DNA of 64,000 bases, from positions 1-64,000 of the forward strand of contig DAOLDL010000007.1 in the NCBI GenBank assembly GCA_035327305.1, written 5' to 3'. The notes below the pieces were generated by a model, which was given only the letters and a program-made list of their open reading frames with translations, searched no databases and had not been told where the DNA came from. Position numbers and translations under genes: made by a program. Source of the DNA: CALMUP01 sp035327305. GTDB lineage: Bacteria; Verrucomicrobiota; Kiritimatiellia; CAIVKH01. Positions 1 to 10,818 of this stretch are shown one piece after another (position 1 is the first letter of the stretch; each line of letters opens with the position of its first letter).

Positions 1-47
1 ACAAAGCGCAGATGAAGCCCGGGTTCCATTTTCCGGCGCTCACTCAT
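1..47 (-). CDS. Possible 5' end of a further gene of the left operon (partial)
   Basis: An ATG at 47 on the minus strand opens a frame that stays open to the window edge, giving only 15 codons, so no function can be assigned. It lies 12 bases after the TAA of the preceding secreted-protein gene. A GGAT sequence sits about 7 bases before the ATG and could serve as a weak ribosome binding site. The close spacing suggests a fourth gene in this minus-strand operon. The fragment is too short to separate from chance. Confidence 0.3.
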   Translation of the reverse strand, partial: MSERRKMEPGLHLRF

Positions 48-59
48 GAAATATCCGGG

Positions 60-806
60 TTAATACTCAATCAACCGGAAAAACATCAGGGAATTTCCAG
101 AAATGGACTGGGAATGATTTTTGCCGGCTCCATCACCAAATATGACCGCCTCACTCTGCCACCCCCCACCCATTAAATTGGCGCAGGACTGCACGTCGTA
201 GTCCAGGTTTATTCGACTCGTAAATGATAACGTAATCATTCCGTTTGTTATTTTCATCGTCATGGGTGGCGGAGGTTGGGCTACAAACGTCATGGTTTTC
301 ACCGTGCTTGATGAATAATGACCCGACGCATCGACGGCACGAAAAGACACGCTATATTCTCCGGGTTTATTCATGGTGAAGGCACGACCATGGACATGAT
401 GATCTCCACCATAAACGACGGGTATCGATGGTGAATCATCCGGAGAATTGGTCCATCCCGCCGCTCTGCCCCACGTCGGTTCGATCGCTCCAACCTCCCA
501 AAAATAAAACGCTCCCCCCGACGGTCCACTTATGGAAATAAATGCCAAATGCGGTTCCGCGCCGATTGCCGGCGCCAATGAACTGGCTTCGGTTGTAAAA
601 GTCAATTCATTGGCAAACCATCCGCCTGGAAAGTTCGGAATATATCCGCTGAACGGTTCTCCGGGAGGCACATATAACGCCAGCTGATATCCCGGCCCAT
701 CCATTCCCAATCGTGTGGGATCATACATGTCCTCACCCACTTCGATGTGATCATGGGCCATGGTTAAAGTTGCGAACGTCAAAAAAAGAATGATTTGTTT
801 TTTCAT
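60..806 (-). CDS. Exported protein resembling the TIGR03769 surface-anchored domain
   Basis: This 248-residue protein begins with a short signal peptide (MKKQIILFLTF...A) directly followed by a His/Asp-rich start (HDH). The middle contains HVHGRAFTMNKPGEYSVSF, which resembles the signature of the TIGR03769 / choice-of-anchor M domain, where a His-x-His strand precedes a 'Pro-Gly-x-Tyr' beta strand. The C-terminus ends in FFRLIEY, a pattern common at the end of secreted Verrucomicrobia proteins. The ATG at 806 is chosen because it gives a clean signal peptide and overlaps the stop of the upstream gene by 4 bases (ATGA), implying translational coupling. Histidines could bind metal, but that is only inference; the function is unknown. 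Confidence 0.8.
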   Translation of the reverse strand: MKKQIILFLTFATLTMAHDHIEVGEDMYDPTRLGMDGPGYQLALYVPPGEPFSGYIPNFPGGWFANELTFTTEASSLAPAIGAEPHLAFISISGPSGGAFYFWEVGAIEPTWGRAAGWTNSPDDSPSIPVVYGGDHHVHGRAFTMNKPGEYSVSFRAVDASGHYSSSTVKTMTFVAQPPPPMTMKITNGMITLSFTSRINLDYDVQSCANLMGGGWQSEAVIFGDGAGKNHSQSISGNSLMFFRLIEY

Positions 807-1489
807 GGTACTACAAAGGTTGAGTTGGGTTGCGTAAGTCGGTTCTGGACTTCGGCCCACGACATATTTTCGGCGTGTCCATCGACAAAAAGGTAATTAG
901 CGCTTGATCCATGCGCTTCAACATTCACGGCGGACATGAACTGATTGGGCGTTAAGCGCGCGGCGCCGCCGCGCACACCGGAAAAATGAAAATGTTCGCC
1001 GGACTGATTGCTGGCAAGTTCCGCGACCATCATGGTCAACGACGGGGTGTGACACGCATCGATGGGAATTCCCACACCGTTGGGCGCCAGACAATCATTC
1101 CAGCCATACGTTATGCGTGAACGATGCCCCGGAACCGCCGGACAACGCCCAATAAAGCTTCGTCCCAAGTAGCTGGATAAGGAATTCGTCCATGACACCG
1201 CATGTGAAGTTCCAGGGAGAACTCCGCGATTATCATCAACAAACATCTGGACGGCCATACCCATTTGCCGCATATCCGACATGCAATCGATCATGATAGC
1301 TTTACGCAACGACGCTCGTGCGCCAGTAAAAACCAATCCGGCAAGGATTCCCAAAATTGCCATCACAACCAGTAGTTCCACCAATGTGAAACCGCGCATC
1401 GAATACCCGGGAGAATGCCCTCCGGGCTTCAACGGGTTACAGATGTGAGTACCATTTCGCATCTTCAATCTATGGCAATGAACTGGCAT
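803..1489 (-). CDS. Prepilin-like protein with N-terminal methylation motif and H-x9-DG domain
   Basis: The N-terminal region carries the type IV pilin/pseudopilin signature G|FTLVELLVVMAILGILA, which is cleaved after Gly and methylated on Phe by prepilin peptidase and forms the membrane-spanning helix. Near the C-terminus, H-GSSANYLFV-DG matches the H-x9-DG motif that defines the large pseudopilin-like family of Planctomycetes, Verrucomicrobia and Lentisphaerae. The start is uncertain. The ATG at 1489 gives a 33-residue leader and overlaps the upstream gene by 20 bases. In-frame ATGs at 1462 and 1399 would give leaders of 24 and 3 residues. A GGAGGG lies about 18 bases before 1399, too far to decide. 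It probably belongs to a secretion-linked surface fibre or acts as an exported protein; its substrate is unknown. Confidence 0.88.
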   Translation of the reverse strand: MPVHCHRLKMRNGTHICNPLKPGGHSPGYSMRGFTLVELLVVMAILGILAGLVFTGARASLRKAIMIDCMSDMRQMGMAVQMFVDDNRGVLPGTSHAVSWTNSLSSYLGRSFIGRCPAVPGHRSRITYGWNDCLAPNGVGIPIDACHTPSLTMMVAELASNQSGEHFHFSGVRGGAARLTPNQFMSAVNVEAHGSSANYLFVDGHAENMSWAEVQNRLTQPNSTFVVP

Positions 1490-2510
1490 TGATCCTGATA
1501 AACAACTTTTCCTGATCGAGGATAATGGGAATGTCTATCGGAACGCCGTAATCTTCAAAAGGTTGTTCGAGATCATCGGTCGTTTGCATTTGAATGCGAA
1601 CCGCGGCGTTCCCCTCGCCGCCCTGAATGACCAGACCTCCAAGGTTCATATCCAAAATTGATGATAGTGGATACAGGTCAAAAGCTTCAGGATTTGATGT
1701 CACTTCGGAAATGCCGGCATCATAAACACTAATCGAACTGGCGCGAATACTGACATTTATTCCATAGGTCGGATATGTTGGCCCGGCCTCCACCGCTTTT
1801 ATGCCGTGATTTGCGCCTCCGATTACAAGCGAGTAATCCCCCGCCGGAAGATGATTAAATGTCGCATAAACATAACCGTCTGCATTGCCATCGCCTTGAA
1901 TCCCGACAGCAGGACCGTAGTTGTCCGGCGTGCCATCAGCGAGATGACCGATATAAGTGAAATGCACAAGTCGTGATGCGATCAAAACCCCGCTGGTTGG
2001 ATTGCCGGCGATGACATACGTATCATCGTTGCCGATTGACCAGCCGGCAGTTGCCCTGAAACTGCCCTCCGTCTCCAAGGGGCGTGATGCCACGGACAGT
2101 GGCGAACTGTCATGTGCCAGCGCTTCAACACGGTAAATCAGCCCGGTTCCCGTGTCCTGCCAAACCCCTTCGTTGTAGGACCGGTGAGCCAATCCATAGT
2201 ACAACGATACTGCCGGAAAGAAATTTGATGGGGAGCCGGTGCCCGTACCATTCCGATGCACAGCTATATAAACGGAAGCCGAATTTGTAAGCGTAAACCG
2301 GAAAAAACGGTTGCGATGGCTATCTCCCCAGTTCTCATCGGTAGCATCAGCCCATCCGAATGCTCCACTCGTGTTTTGACTGTTATTGGTAATTGCCGGA
2401 CCGTTGATCGCCAGCGAGCCGAAATCCCGTCCGGAATAACTGACGTGCGCGAAGATATCTTGTTTTACGCATAACACCGCAACTGCGGCCAATAAAATAA
2501 CAGGTTTCAT
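1470..2510 (-). CDS. Secreted beta-rich protein with Verrucomicrobia-type C-terminal domain
   Basis: A 346-residue protein starting with a signal peptide (MKPVILLAAVAVLCV...FAHVS). A strong ribosome binding site, AGGAGGT, lies at 2514-2520, three bases before the ATG. The mature region contains GDSHRNRFFRFTL, SLYYGLAH and the string EGSFRATAGWSIGND, which recur in uncharacterised exported proteins. The last third (SNPEAFDLY..., ILDMNLGGLVIQ, TTDDLEQPFEDYG, FIRI) matches a C-terminal domain seen in many secreted PVC proteins. No catalytic motif is visible. It is the first gene of a coupled trio with the prepilin-like protein and the TIGR03769-like protein, so the three are probably displayed or exported together. 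Function unknown. Confidence 0.82.
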   Translation of the reverse strand: MKPVILLAAVAVLCVKQDIFAHVSYSGRDFGSLAINGPAITNNSQNTSGAFGWADATDENWGDSHRNRFFRFTLTNSASVYIAVHRNGTGTGSPSNFFPAVSLYYGLAHRSYNEGVWQDTGTGLIYRVEALAHDSSPLSVASRPLETEGSFRATAGWSIGNDDTYVIAGNPTSGVLIASRLVHFTYIGHLADGTPDNYGPAVGIQGDGNADGYVYATFNHLPAGDYSLVIGGANHGIKAVEAGPTYPTYGINVSIRASSISVYDAGISEVTSNPEAFDLYPLSSILDMNLGGLVIQGGEGNAAVRIQMQTTDDLEQPFEDYGVPIDIPIILDQEKLFIRINASSLP

Positions 2511-2610
2511 AGTACCTCCTGAATGTGGGAATAAATATGTGATTACACGCCAAACACACCGCAGATTTGCGGGTGAATGGATTACAATACGTTGCCGACT
2601 CGGTGCGCGG

Positions 2611-3006
2611 TTATGCGCGAATGGGAGGAGGACTTGGTGGAGGATAATTCAATTCTTGAGGATCTTGCTCAAGGGAAGCAAGGAAAGATCGAAAAGAACT
2701 TGAGGGATGAAACACACTCCGAGCAACGGCTGGCAGTCCGCAAATATCACGCGTGGTTGAACCTTGCAGACCATCGGGAGTCGTGTTTTCCGAAGTTGCT
2801 TCCTGCGCCTGCCTGATGGATTTGCACATGGAGCAGGGATTTTCCCCGTCAAAAGTCATTTCGATTGCCTCGGAAATACTATAAGCCTTGCTGTAAGAAA
2901 CCAACATGCCGGACCAGGCCGCAACCTGAAATAGCGGCAGATGCATATTATTCGTTACCAAGACCGCAACGAACAGAATAAGTGTAACAACACGAAAGCG
3001 AAGCAT
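2611..3006 (-). CDS. Small membrane protein with FDGxNPCSMCK motif
   Basis: This 131-residue protein has one N-terminal hydrophobic segment (VVTLILFVAVLVTN), then FDGENPCSMCKSI around residue 60, and a proline-rich tail (YPPPSPPPI). The paired cysteines after FDG resemble a family of short PVC proteins of unknown role that I recall from Verrucomicrobia; the CxxC could bind a metal or a redox partner. The ATG at 3006 is preferred over an upstream in-frame TTG at 3021. It lies between the transporter ATPases and the secreted-protein trio on the same strand, about 100 bases before the latter, so it may belong to that locus. The overlapping opposite-strand frame lacks any family signature. Confidence 0.65.
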   Translation of the reverse strand: MLRFRVVTLILFVAVLVTNNMHLPLFQVAAWSGMLVSYSKAYSISEAIEMTFDGENPCSMCKSIRQAQEATSENTTPDGLQGSTTRDICGLPAVARSVFHPSSSFRSFLASLEQDPQELNYPPPSPPPIRA

Positions 3007-3066
3007 GGTCGAACTTTGCAAATATAAATTCGTATGACAAGTTGAAAAATGGATTCAAATCCGCGC

Positions 3067-3861
3067 CTACTGTTTTCCAGCCAGAAACGCCTCGGGATTT
3101 TCGATATCCGGCACAGCGGCAAGCAGGGATTTGGTGTATGCATGCCGGGGTTGATCAATCACATTTTCCACCGTTCCCGACTCGACTACAACACCATCTT
3201 TCATAACCATGACATCAACACATACATACCGCACCACCGCCAGGTCATGCGCAATCATAATCAGTGTTATGCCGGTTTCGGTTACCATTTTCTTGAGCAG
3301 ATTAAGCAGTTGCGCTTGTATGGAAACATCGAGCGCGGACACCGGCTCGTCGGCGATTACCACAAGCGGTTTCAGGGAAAGCGCACGGGCAATGCCTACC
3401 CGCTGGCGCTGCCCCCCGCTTAGTTCATGAGGATAACGGTCAAAAAGATTACCGGAAAGTCCCACGGAAATCAGTAATGCCTCAACTTCTGGCTTAACGT
3501 TGCCGGTGTCGGCCATCCGGTGATAACGAAGCATTTCACCTAGAATCTCGCCTACGGTCATGCGAGGATTCAAGCTGTTGTAAGGGTCCTGAAAAACCAT
3601 TTGAACCTTTTTCCGGTATTGCAACATCGCGGCGGCGTTAAAATGTCGAATATCGTTTCCTTCAAACAACACCCGGCCAGAGGACAATGACTCCAATCCG
3701 AGGAGGCATCGTGCCAGCGAAGATTTTCCACTGCCGCTTTCCCCCACAATACCCAAGGTGCGCCCCGGTGTGACTGCCATGCTGACCCCATCAATCGCGG
3801 GACGGCTCAAGCCGGGATAATTCAGCACGATATTCTCCGCACAAAGCAAGTTGTCGCTCAT
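3067..3861 (-). CDS. Oligopeptide/dipeptide-type ABC transporter ATP-binding protein (OppF/DppF-like)
   Basis: A 264-residue ATPase that would power peptide or nickel import from the cytoplasmic face. Walker A is GESGSGKS (40-47). The Q-loop QDPYNSLNPRMTVG is characteristic of the OppF/DppF subfamily, followed by LSGGQRQR, Walker B VVIADEPVSALD and the switch HDLAVV. The C-terminus (HAYTKSLLAAVP) is the start of the short oligopeptide-transporter tail. The ATG at 3861 overlaps the stop of the partner ATPase by 4 bases (ATGA), and it aligns with family starts better than the frame's upstream extension. No permease or substrate-binding protein is adjacent, so substrate cannot be inferred. Confidence 0.93.
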   Translation of the reverse strand: MSDNLLCAENIVLNYPGLSRPAIDGVSMAVTPGRTLGIVGESGSGKSSLARCLLGLESLSSGRVLFEGNDIRHFNAAAMLQYRKKVQMVFQDPYNSLNPRMTVGEILGEMLRYHRMADTGNVKPEVEALLISVGLSGNLFDRYPHELSGGQRQRVGIARALSLKPLVVIADEPVSALDVSIQAQLLNLLKKMVTETGITLIMIAHDLAVVRYVCVDVMVMKDGVVVESGTVENVIDQPRHAYTKSLLAAVPDIENPEAFLAGKQ

Positions 3862-4844
3862 GACCCGGAAACCTCCCGCCAAAATAAACATCGAGAAAAG
3901 GAAGTTCCTTCAGTGCCATCCACACGGACCAACTCCGGAGTTTGCACACGGCAATTATCACGAGCCATCGCACAGCGATCATGAAATCTGCAACCTGCCG
4001 CCCATTGACCACTTGAAGGAACCTGACCGGGAATACCCTCCAACCTGGCGCCTCCTTTCAAGCGCGGGACTGCGTGCAGTAATGCACGGGTGTAAGGATG
4101 ACGGGGTGTCTTGATCAAATCTTCAGATGTACCGGTTTCCACTATTTGACCGGCATACATGACGGCCATGCGACGAGCGAACCCGGAAGCAATCGCCAGG
4201 TTGTGCGTGATCAATATCACCGACATTCCCCGCTCCTTTTGAATTTTCTTCAGCAAGGAAAGTATCTGGGACTGCACGGTTACATCGAGCGCGGTCGTCG
4301 GCTCGTCGGCAATCAATAAAGCGGGTTCACATGCAAGGGCGATTGCCAGCATGACCCTCTGTTGCTGGCCACCGCTTAACTGATGCGGATATGCGGCAGA
4401 AACACGCGCGGTATCCGCGATTCCAACGGATACCAGAAGCTCCGAAACCTTTTGCCGGCGATTTCCCGCTCCCCGATCATGAAGTTTCAATGCTTCGGTT
4501 ATCTGATATCCGATCGTAAAAACCGGATTCAAAGCCGCACCGGGTTCCTGAAAAACATATGCAATTCGACTTCCGCGAATTTTACGCAAACAAACATCCG
4601 GTTGAGATAGCAGTTCCTGTCCCTCAAACCGAATTGATCCATCCAGTGTTTTAATGGAATCCAAAGGCAGTAACCGGGCAATGGATAAAGCTGTAACGCT
4701 TTTGCCCGAGCCGCTTTCGCCCACCAATGCAACTGCTTCGCCAGATTTTACGGATAATGAAACATTGCTGACCGCCTCCACGCCGTCACGACCGCTCTTG
4801 AAGACCACGCGCAGGCTTTCAATTTCCAGCAACGAATCAGGCAT
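3858..4844 (-). CDS. Oligopeptide/dipeptide-type ABC transporter ATP-binding protein (OppD/DppD-like)
   Basis: A 328-residue ATPase, the usual partner of the OppF/DppF-like subunit that follows with a 4-base overlap. It has Walker A GESGSGKS (42-49), Q-loop FQEPGAALNPV, signature LSGGQQQR, Walker B LLIADEPTTALD and switch THNLAI. The C-terminal oligopeptide extension contains the cysteines of GCRFHDRCAMARDNC and a later CLF; in some DppD-type proteins such cysteines bind an iron-sulfur cluster. ATG at 4844 overlaps the upstream acyltransferase by 8 bases; a second ATG at 4859 is possible. The ATPase pair without permeases is an orphan arrangement. Confidence 0.93.
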   Translation of the reverse strand: MPDSLLEIESLRVVFKSGRDGVEAVSNVSLSVKSGEAVALVGESGSGKSVTALSIARLLPLDSIKTLDGSIRFEGQELLSQPDVCLRKIRGSRIAYVFQEPGAALNPVFTIGYQITEALKLHDRGAGNRRQKVSELLVSVGIADTARVSAAYPHQLSGGQQQRVMLAIALACEPALLIADEPTTALDVTVQSQILSLLKKIQKERGMSVILITHNLAIASGFARRMAVMYAGQIVETGTSEDLIKTPRHPYTRALLHAVPRLKGGARLEGIPGQVPSSGQWAAGCRFHDRCAMARDNCRVQTPELVRVDGTEGTSFSRCLFWREVSGS

Positions 4845-5742
4845 GCCGCACCGAACCATCCGGCAACGTAATGCGATCTCCGGGTTTGGGATTTGTTTTC
4901 CAGCGATTATGGATCCATATCCACGATTCAGGTTGCTCCCGAATAACCGTCTCCATGGCATTGGAATAGAGTTGTGTTACATCCTGAAGCGCCCCGGTTT
5001 CCCGGCTGGCCGGTGGCGGAATCGCGGGAAGGATGCGGACCTTGAATCCATTTCCCTCCCTTAACAGAAATACCGGCAACACCGGCGCCCCGGACATGGC
5101 GGACAACATGGCAAGTCCGGCTGTGGTGCAGGCCGGGCGGCTGAAAAAAGATACGAATACCCCGTCCCGGTGTTTCATGTTCTGATCGAGAATGAAACCG
5201 ACACAACGATTTTCCTTCAAGGCGCGTAATGCGGCCCGGTAGGAATTGCGCGGGGGCAATACATCAACCCCCATCGAGCGTCGATTATCATTCAAGTAGT
5301 CATTCAACGATGGTGGAGAAATGTTTTTCGTGATGATTGTCATGGGAAAATGACGGGCCGCCCAACGAGCGAGAAACTCGTAATTATTCAGATGCCCGGT
5401 AAGAACCAGCAATCCGCGGCCTTCGGCATGAAGTCGACGCGCCTCGACAAGATCATCCGGATCGAACTGGATGGAATCCAACGGATTTTCTTTCGCGTGG
5501 CCAAAAAACCTGAACATTTCGGCGATAAAAATACCCTGATTGAGGAAAACCTGTCTGGTCATGGCCAGACATTTTTCTTCCGTCCAATCCGGAAAACCGG
5601 AGGCCAGAGAAGATATGGCGAGCTTGCGTTTCCGGGGAAGAATCACCCACAACATGCGGCCGATCATACGACCGAACCACAACGACACCGGCAGTGGCAC
5701 AGCGGCATAAAACCAAGCTATGAATTTGATCAAAAGAACCAA
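4837..5742 (-). CDS. Lipid A biosynthesis (lauroyl/myristoyl-type) acyltransferase, LpxL/HtrB family
   Basis: A 301-residue membrane-associated enzyme that adds a secondary acyl chain to the lipid A precursor on the inner face of the inner membrane. The N-terminal hydrophobic helix is followed by the catalytic H-x4-E motif, H117-LNNY-E122, in the context LTGHLNNYEFLARW. Later blocks GVFVSFFSRPACTT and SGAPVLPVFLL fit the family glycerolipid-binding region. The start appears to be TTG at 5742, since the first in-frame ATG falls inside the family fold; GGGGAAG lies 8 bases upstream. It sits 91 bases after clpC and overlaps the following DppD-like gene by 8 bases. Together with lpxA it indicates an LPS-bearing outer membrane. 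Confidence 0.9.
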   Translation of the reverse strand: MVLLIKFIAWFYAAVPLPVSLWFGRMIGRMLWVILPRKRKLAISSLASGFPDWTEEKCLAMTRQVFLNQGIFIAEMFRFFGHAKENPLDSIQFDPDDLVEARRLHAEGRGLLVLTGHLNNYEFLARWAARHFPMTIITKNISPPSLNDYLNDNRRSMGVDVLPPRNSYRAALRALKENRCVGFILDQNMKHRDGVFVSFFSRPACTTAGLAMLSAMSGAPVLPVFLLREGNGFKVRILPAIPPPASRETGALQDVTQLYSNAMETVIREQPESWIWIHNRWKTNPKPGDRITLPDGSVRHA

Positions 5743-5833
5743 GGTTAACGCTTCCCCGAGTAGTGAGTACCTGATGCGGTTGCGCCAGACTTCCAGCGTT
5801 GATGTCTATCGCGGATTTTCACCCGTCAATTCA

Positions 5834-8312
<2,479 letters not shown>

Positions 8313-8320
<8 letters not shown>

Positions 8321-9398
8321 GTATCCTGCTCTGCTTTCGTTGTTTAGGTTCTCCCCGTGACAACCTTTCTCGCACCCTTTTAGCCCTTACGCGATCCCGG
8401 TCTTTCGGTTTTAGTATCCTACCCTCCATCTTCTGCAAATGCCCCGGTTGAGTCAACATCATGAGCTCATCCACGGTTTTTCTGTCCACATGCTTTAATA
8501 TACCCAAATCAACCCCTAAACGCAAATCCGATAAGAGATCCAGCGCTTCCTTGGTATTCAACAAGTGAGCATTGGTCAAAACACCGAATGCCCGACCAAT
8601 ATGATCACGAAGGAATAATTCCTTCTTTTCGATCAACCGGAGGCGCGCATTCTTTTCATGTTCGATGATTTCCATGGCGATTTGCTCAATATTTTTCACA
8701 ATATCCGACTCTTTTTCGCCAAGCGTCATCTGGTTGGATATCTGAAACATGTTGCCGACAGCTTCGGTACCTTCACCCCAAAGACCGCGCACAACCAAGC
8801 CTATCTTGCCCAGCCCCTTTATAATGGGATTAATTTCCTCCATGAGGGCCAACCCCGGCAAATGCATCATGACACTTGCCCGCATCCCGGTTCCGACATT
8901 TGTCGGACACGAAGTGAGATAACCCAGGCGTGGTGAAAAAGCGTACTCGGTTTCACGTTCTATTTTTGTATCCAACCGGTCAATGGCCGACCATGCGCCA
9001 TGAAGATCCAATCCGGCGGTCATCGATTGAATTCGCAGGTGGTCTTCCTCGTTGACCATTACCGACAGCATTTCATCGGCGCGGGTAATCAGTCCGCTAC
9101 CCTTGCCTTTTTCCGCCTGCTCACGACTGATCAGATGCCGCTCCAGCAATATCTGCTTGTCCAGTTCATCCAATTCATCCATCCCGGCGTCAATTTCGGG
9201 ATTCAATTCCTTGATGGTCGACAAACGAGGTCGGAGTTGCGCCCAGATGCGCGCACATTCTTCTTCCCCGCCCCATCCGGGAAATGCACGATCTTTCAGA
9301 TTGCGGGCCAGACGAATCCGGCTACTGATGACGATCTGCTCTTTATCACCAGACGCCATCCACGCATTCGAATTTCCCAGCAGTGAATCAATATCCAT
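8313..9398 (-). CDS. mcsB: Protein-arginine kinase McsB
   Basis: A 361-residue kinase of the ATP:guanido phosphotransferase superfamily that phosphorylates arginines in proteins, marking them for ClpC. Diagnostic blocks are VISSRIRLARN (23-33), CPTNVGTGMRASVMMHLPGL with the family cysteine, and RGLWGEGTEAVGNMFQISNQ. Length is close to the Bacillus enzyme (about 363), and the ATG at 9398 gives the best N-terminal fit over a GTG 12 codons upstream. It starts 8 bases after mcsA ends and overlaps clpC by 8 bases, so the three are translated as a set. No phosphoarginine phosphatase (YwlE type) and no CtsR repressor are in the window. Confidence 0.96.
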
Positions 9399-9406
9399 AT
9401 AAATGA

Positions 9407-9907
9407 CTAGTTCTTTTCCAGTTTGCGACGACACATCGTAATCTTGTCGCGCAAGTCTGCCGCGGTTTCGTAGTTTTCGTCGGAGATCGCCCGCTCCAGC
9501 GCTTCCTGCAAATTGGTCATTTCCTGCATGGCGTTGACGCGTGCCGCTTCATTAACCGGCATTTTTCCGACATGGCGATCCTTCCGGTGCATGGCCCTCA
9601 ACAGCGAAGGTAGATCTTCCGAGAACGTTTCGTAACATGCCGCGCAACCAAATCGACCGGTTTTCTTGAAGTCGGTCCGGCGCATGTGGCAACGCGGACA
9701 AGATTTTTCCGGTATTACCGCCGGCATTACATCATCGCGTTTACCGCCCATGCCAAGCAGTATGTCCGTGATCGATATTGGTCCCTGCAAATCAAAGCCA
9801 TTCTTCTGGGCACACTGCTCACAAAGGTGGAGCTTTTTGATAGACCCATCCACCACCTGCGTCAGATGCACGGTTGCTTCTTCAACTTTGCAGATTTCAC
9901 ACAACAT
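9407..9907 (-). CDS. mcsA: McsA-type zinc-finger activator of McsB, with UVR domain
   Basis: A 166-residue protein with four CxxC pairs (C3/C6, C29/C32, C70/C73, C88/C91), the layout of McsA, which binds zinc through these pairs and activates the arginine kinase McsB. The C-terminal region (about 125-163, LQEALERAISDENYETAADLRD) is a UvrB/UvrC motif, also present in ClpC, and is thought to mediate contacts between these partners. ATG at 9907 lies 14 bases after ilvE; mcsB follows 8 bases later. In Bacillus the gene before mcsA is the repressor ctsR; here it is an aminotransferase. Confidence 0.94.
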   Translation of the reverse strand: MLCEICKVEEATVHLTQVVDGSIKKLHLCEQCAQKNGFDLQGPISITDILLGMGGKRDDVMPAVIPEKSCPRCHMRRTDFKKTGRFGCAACYETFSEDLPSLLRAMHRKDRHVGKMPVNEAARVNAMQEMTNLQEALERAISDENYETAADLRDKITMCRRKLEKN

Positions 9908-9921
9908 GGTTACTACTGCAC

Positions 9922-10791
9922 TTACGCGATCGGCGTTCCCGTGTTTTTTGTTTCAACGGCAAAGGCCTTGAGCAATTCCAGGGTTTTAGGCCCGGGTTTT
10001 CCGGAGCCTATTACCCGGCGATCCACATTGACCACGCTGATGATTTCCGCCGCTGTGCCGGTCAGGAACAATTCATCCGCCGTATACAGATCGTACCGCG
10101 TCAAAACGTCCTCCTTGACCGTCATGCCGCAAGCTGGCGCGAGTTGCATCACGACTTCTCGTGTGATGCCTTCCAAAGCGCCGCACCAGACCGGAGGCGT
10201 AACCAGGGTGTTTCCGCGCACAACAAAGATGTTGTCACCAGATGCCTCGGCCACAAAACCCTGCGGATTCAGCATGATGCATTCCAAAACGCCTGCGTTG
10301 ATGGCTTCGATTTTTGCCAGCACATTGTTGAGATAATTCAAACTCTTGATGCGCGGATTGATTGCTTCCACATGATTGCGGATCGTTCCAACCGTGACCA
10401 CGTTCATTCCCGTCTCGTACAACTCCTTGGGATAAAGCTGAATCGCGCCGGCAATGATGATGATCTGCGGCTCTTTGCACAAATAAGGGTTCAGCCCGAG
10501 GCTACCCACACCGCGAGTGACAATCAGACGCACGTAACCATCGCTGATATTGTTGGCCTTGCAGGTTTCAACCACCGCCTTGGCCATATCCGCCCGCGAA
10601 ATCGGGATGTTAAGCGCAATGGCAGATGCCGAACGGTACAAACGTTCAACGTGTTCATCCAGGCGGAACACTTTTCCATGATACGCGCGAATGCCTTCAA
10701 ACACGCCGTCACCATATAACAATCCGTGATCAAACACCGATACGACGGCTTCCGATTCCGGCACCAACTTCCCATTCAGATAAATCTTCAT
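9922..10791 (-). CDS. ilvE: Branched-chain amino acid aminotransferase (class IV PLP)
   Basis: A 289-residue fold-type IV PLP enzyme that transfers amino groups between glutamate and the keto acids of valine, leucine and isoleucine. The PLP lysine is K149 in RIKSLNYLNN. Other family blocks are FDHGLLYGDGVFEG near the N-terminus, GFVAEASGDNIF around 180, and the C-terminal FLTGTAAEII. D-amino acid aminotransferase and aminodeoxychorismate lyase share the fold, but the length, the RAYHGKVFRLDEH block and the KSLNYLNN site favour IlvE. It lies 27 bases after lolD and 14 before mcsA, with no functional link to either that I can see. Confidence 0.9.
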   Translation of the reverse strand: MKIYLNGKLVPESEAVVSVFDHGLLYGDGVFEGIRAYHGKVFRLDEHVERLYRSASAIALNIPISRADMAKAVVETCKANNISDGYVRLIVTRGVGSLGLNPYLCKEPQIIIIAGAIQLYPKELYETGMNVVTVGTIRNHVEAINPRIKSLNYLNNVLAKIEAINAGVLECIMLNPQGFVAEASGDNIFVVRGNTLVTPPVWCGALEGITREVVMQLAPACGMTVKEDVLTRYDLYTADELFLTGTAAEIISVVNVDRRVIGSGKPGPKTLELLKAFAVETKNTGTPIA

Positions 10792-10818
10792 CTATTTCCT
10801 CTCTACGCTCATGTGATA

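Noticed and set aside
2577..2816. A 79-codon plus-strand frame opposite the CxxC protein
   Set aside because: The minus-strand reading gives a transmembrane segment and FDG-NPCSMC motif; the plus-strand reading has neither signal nor family match.
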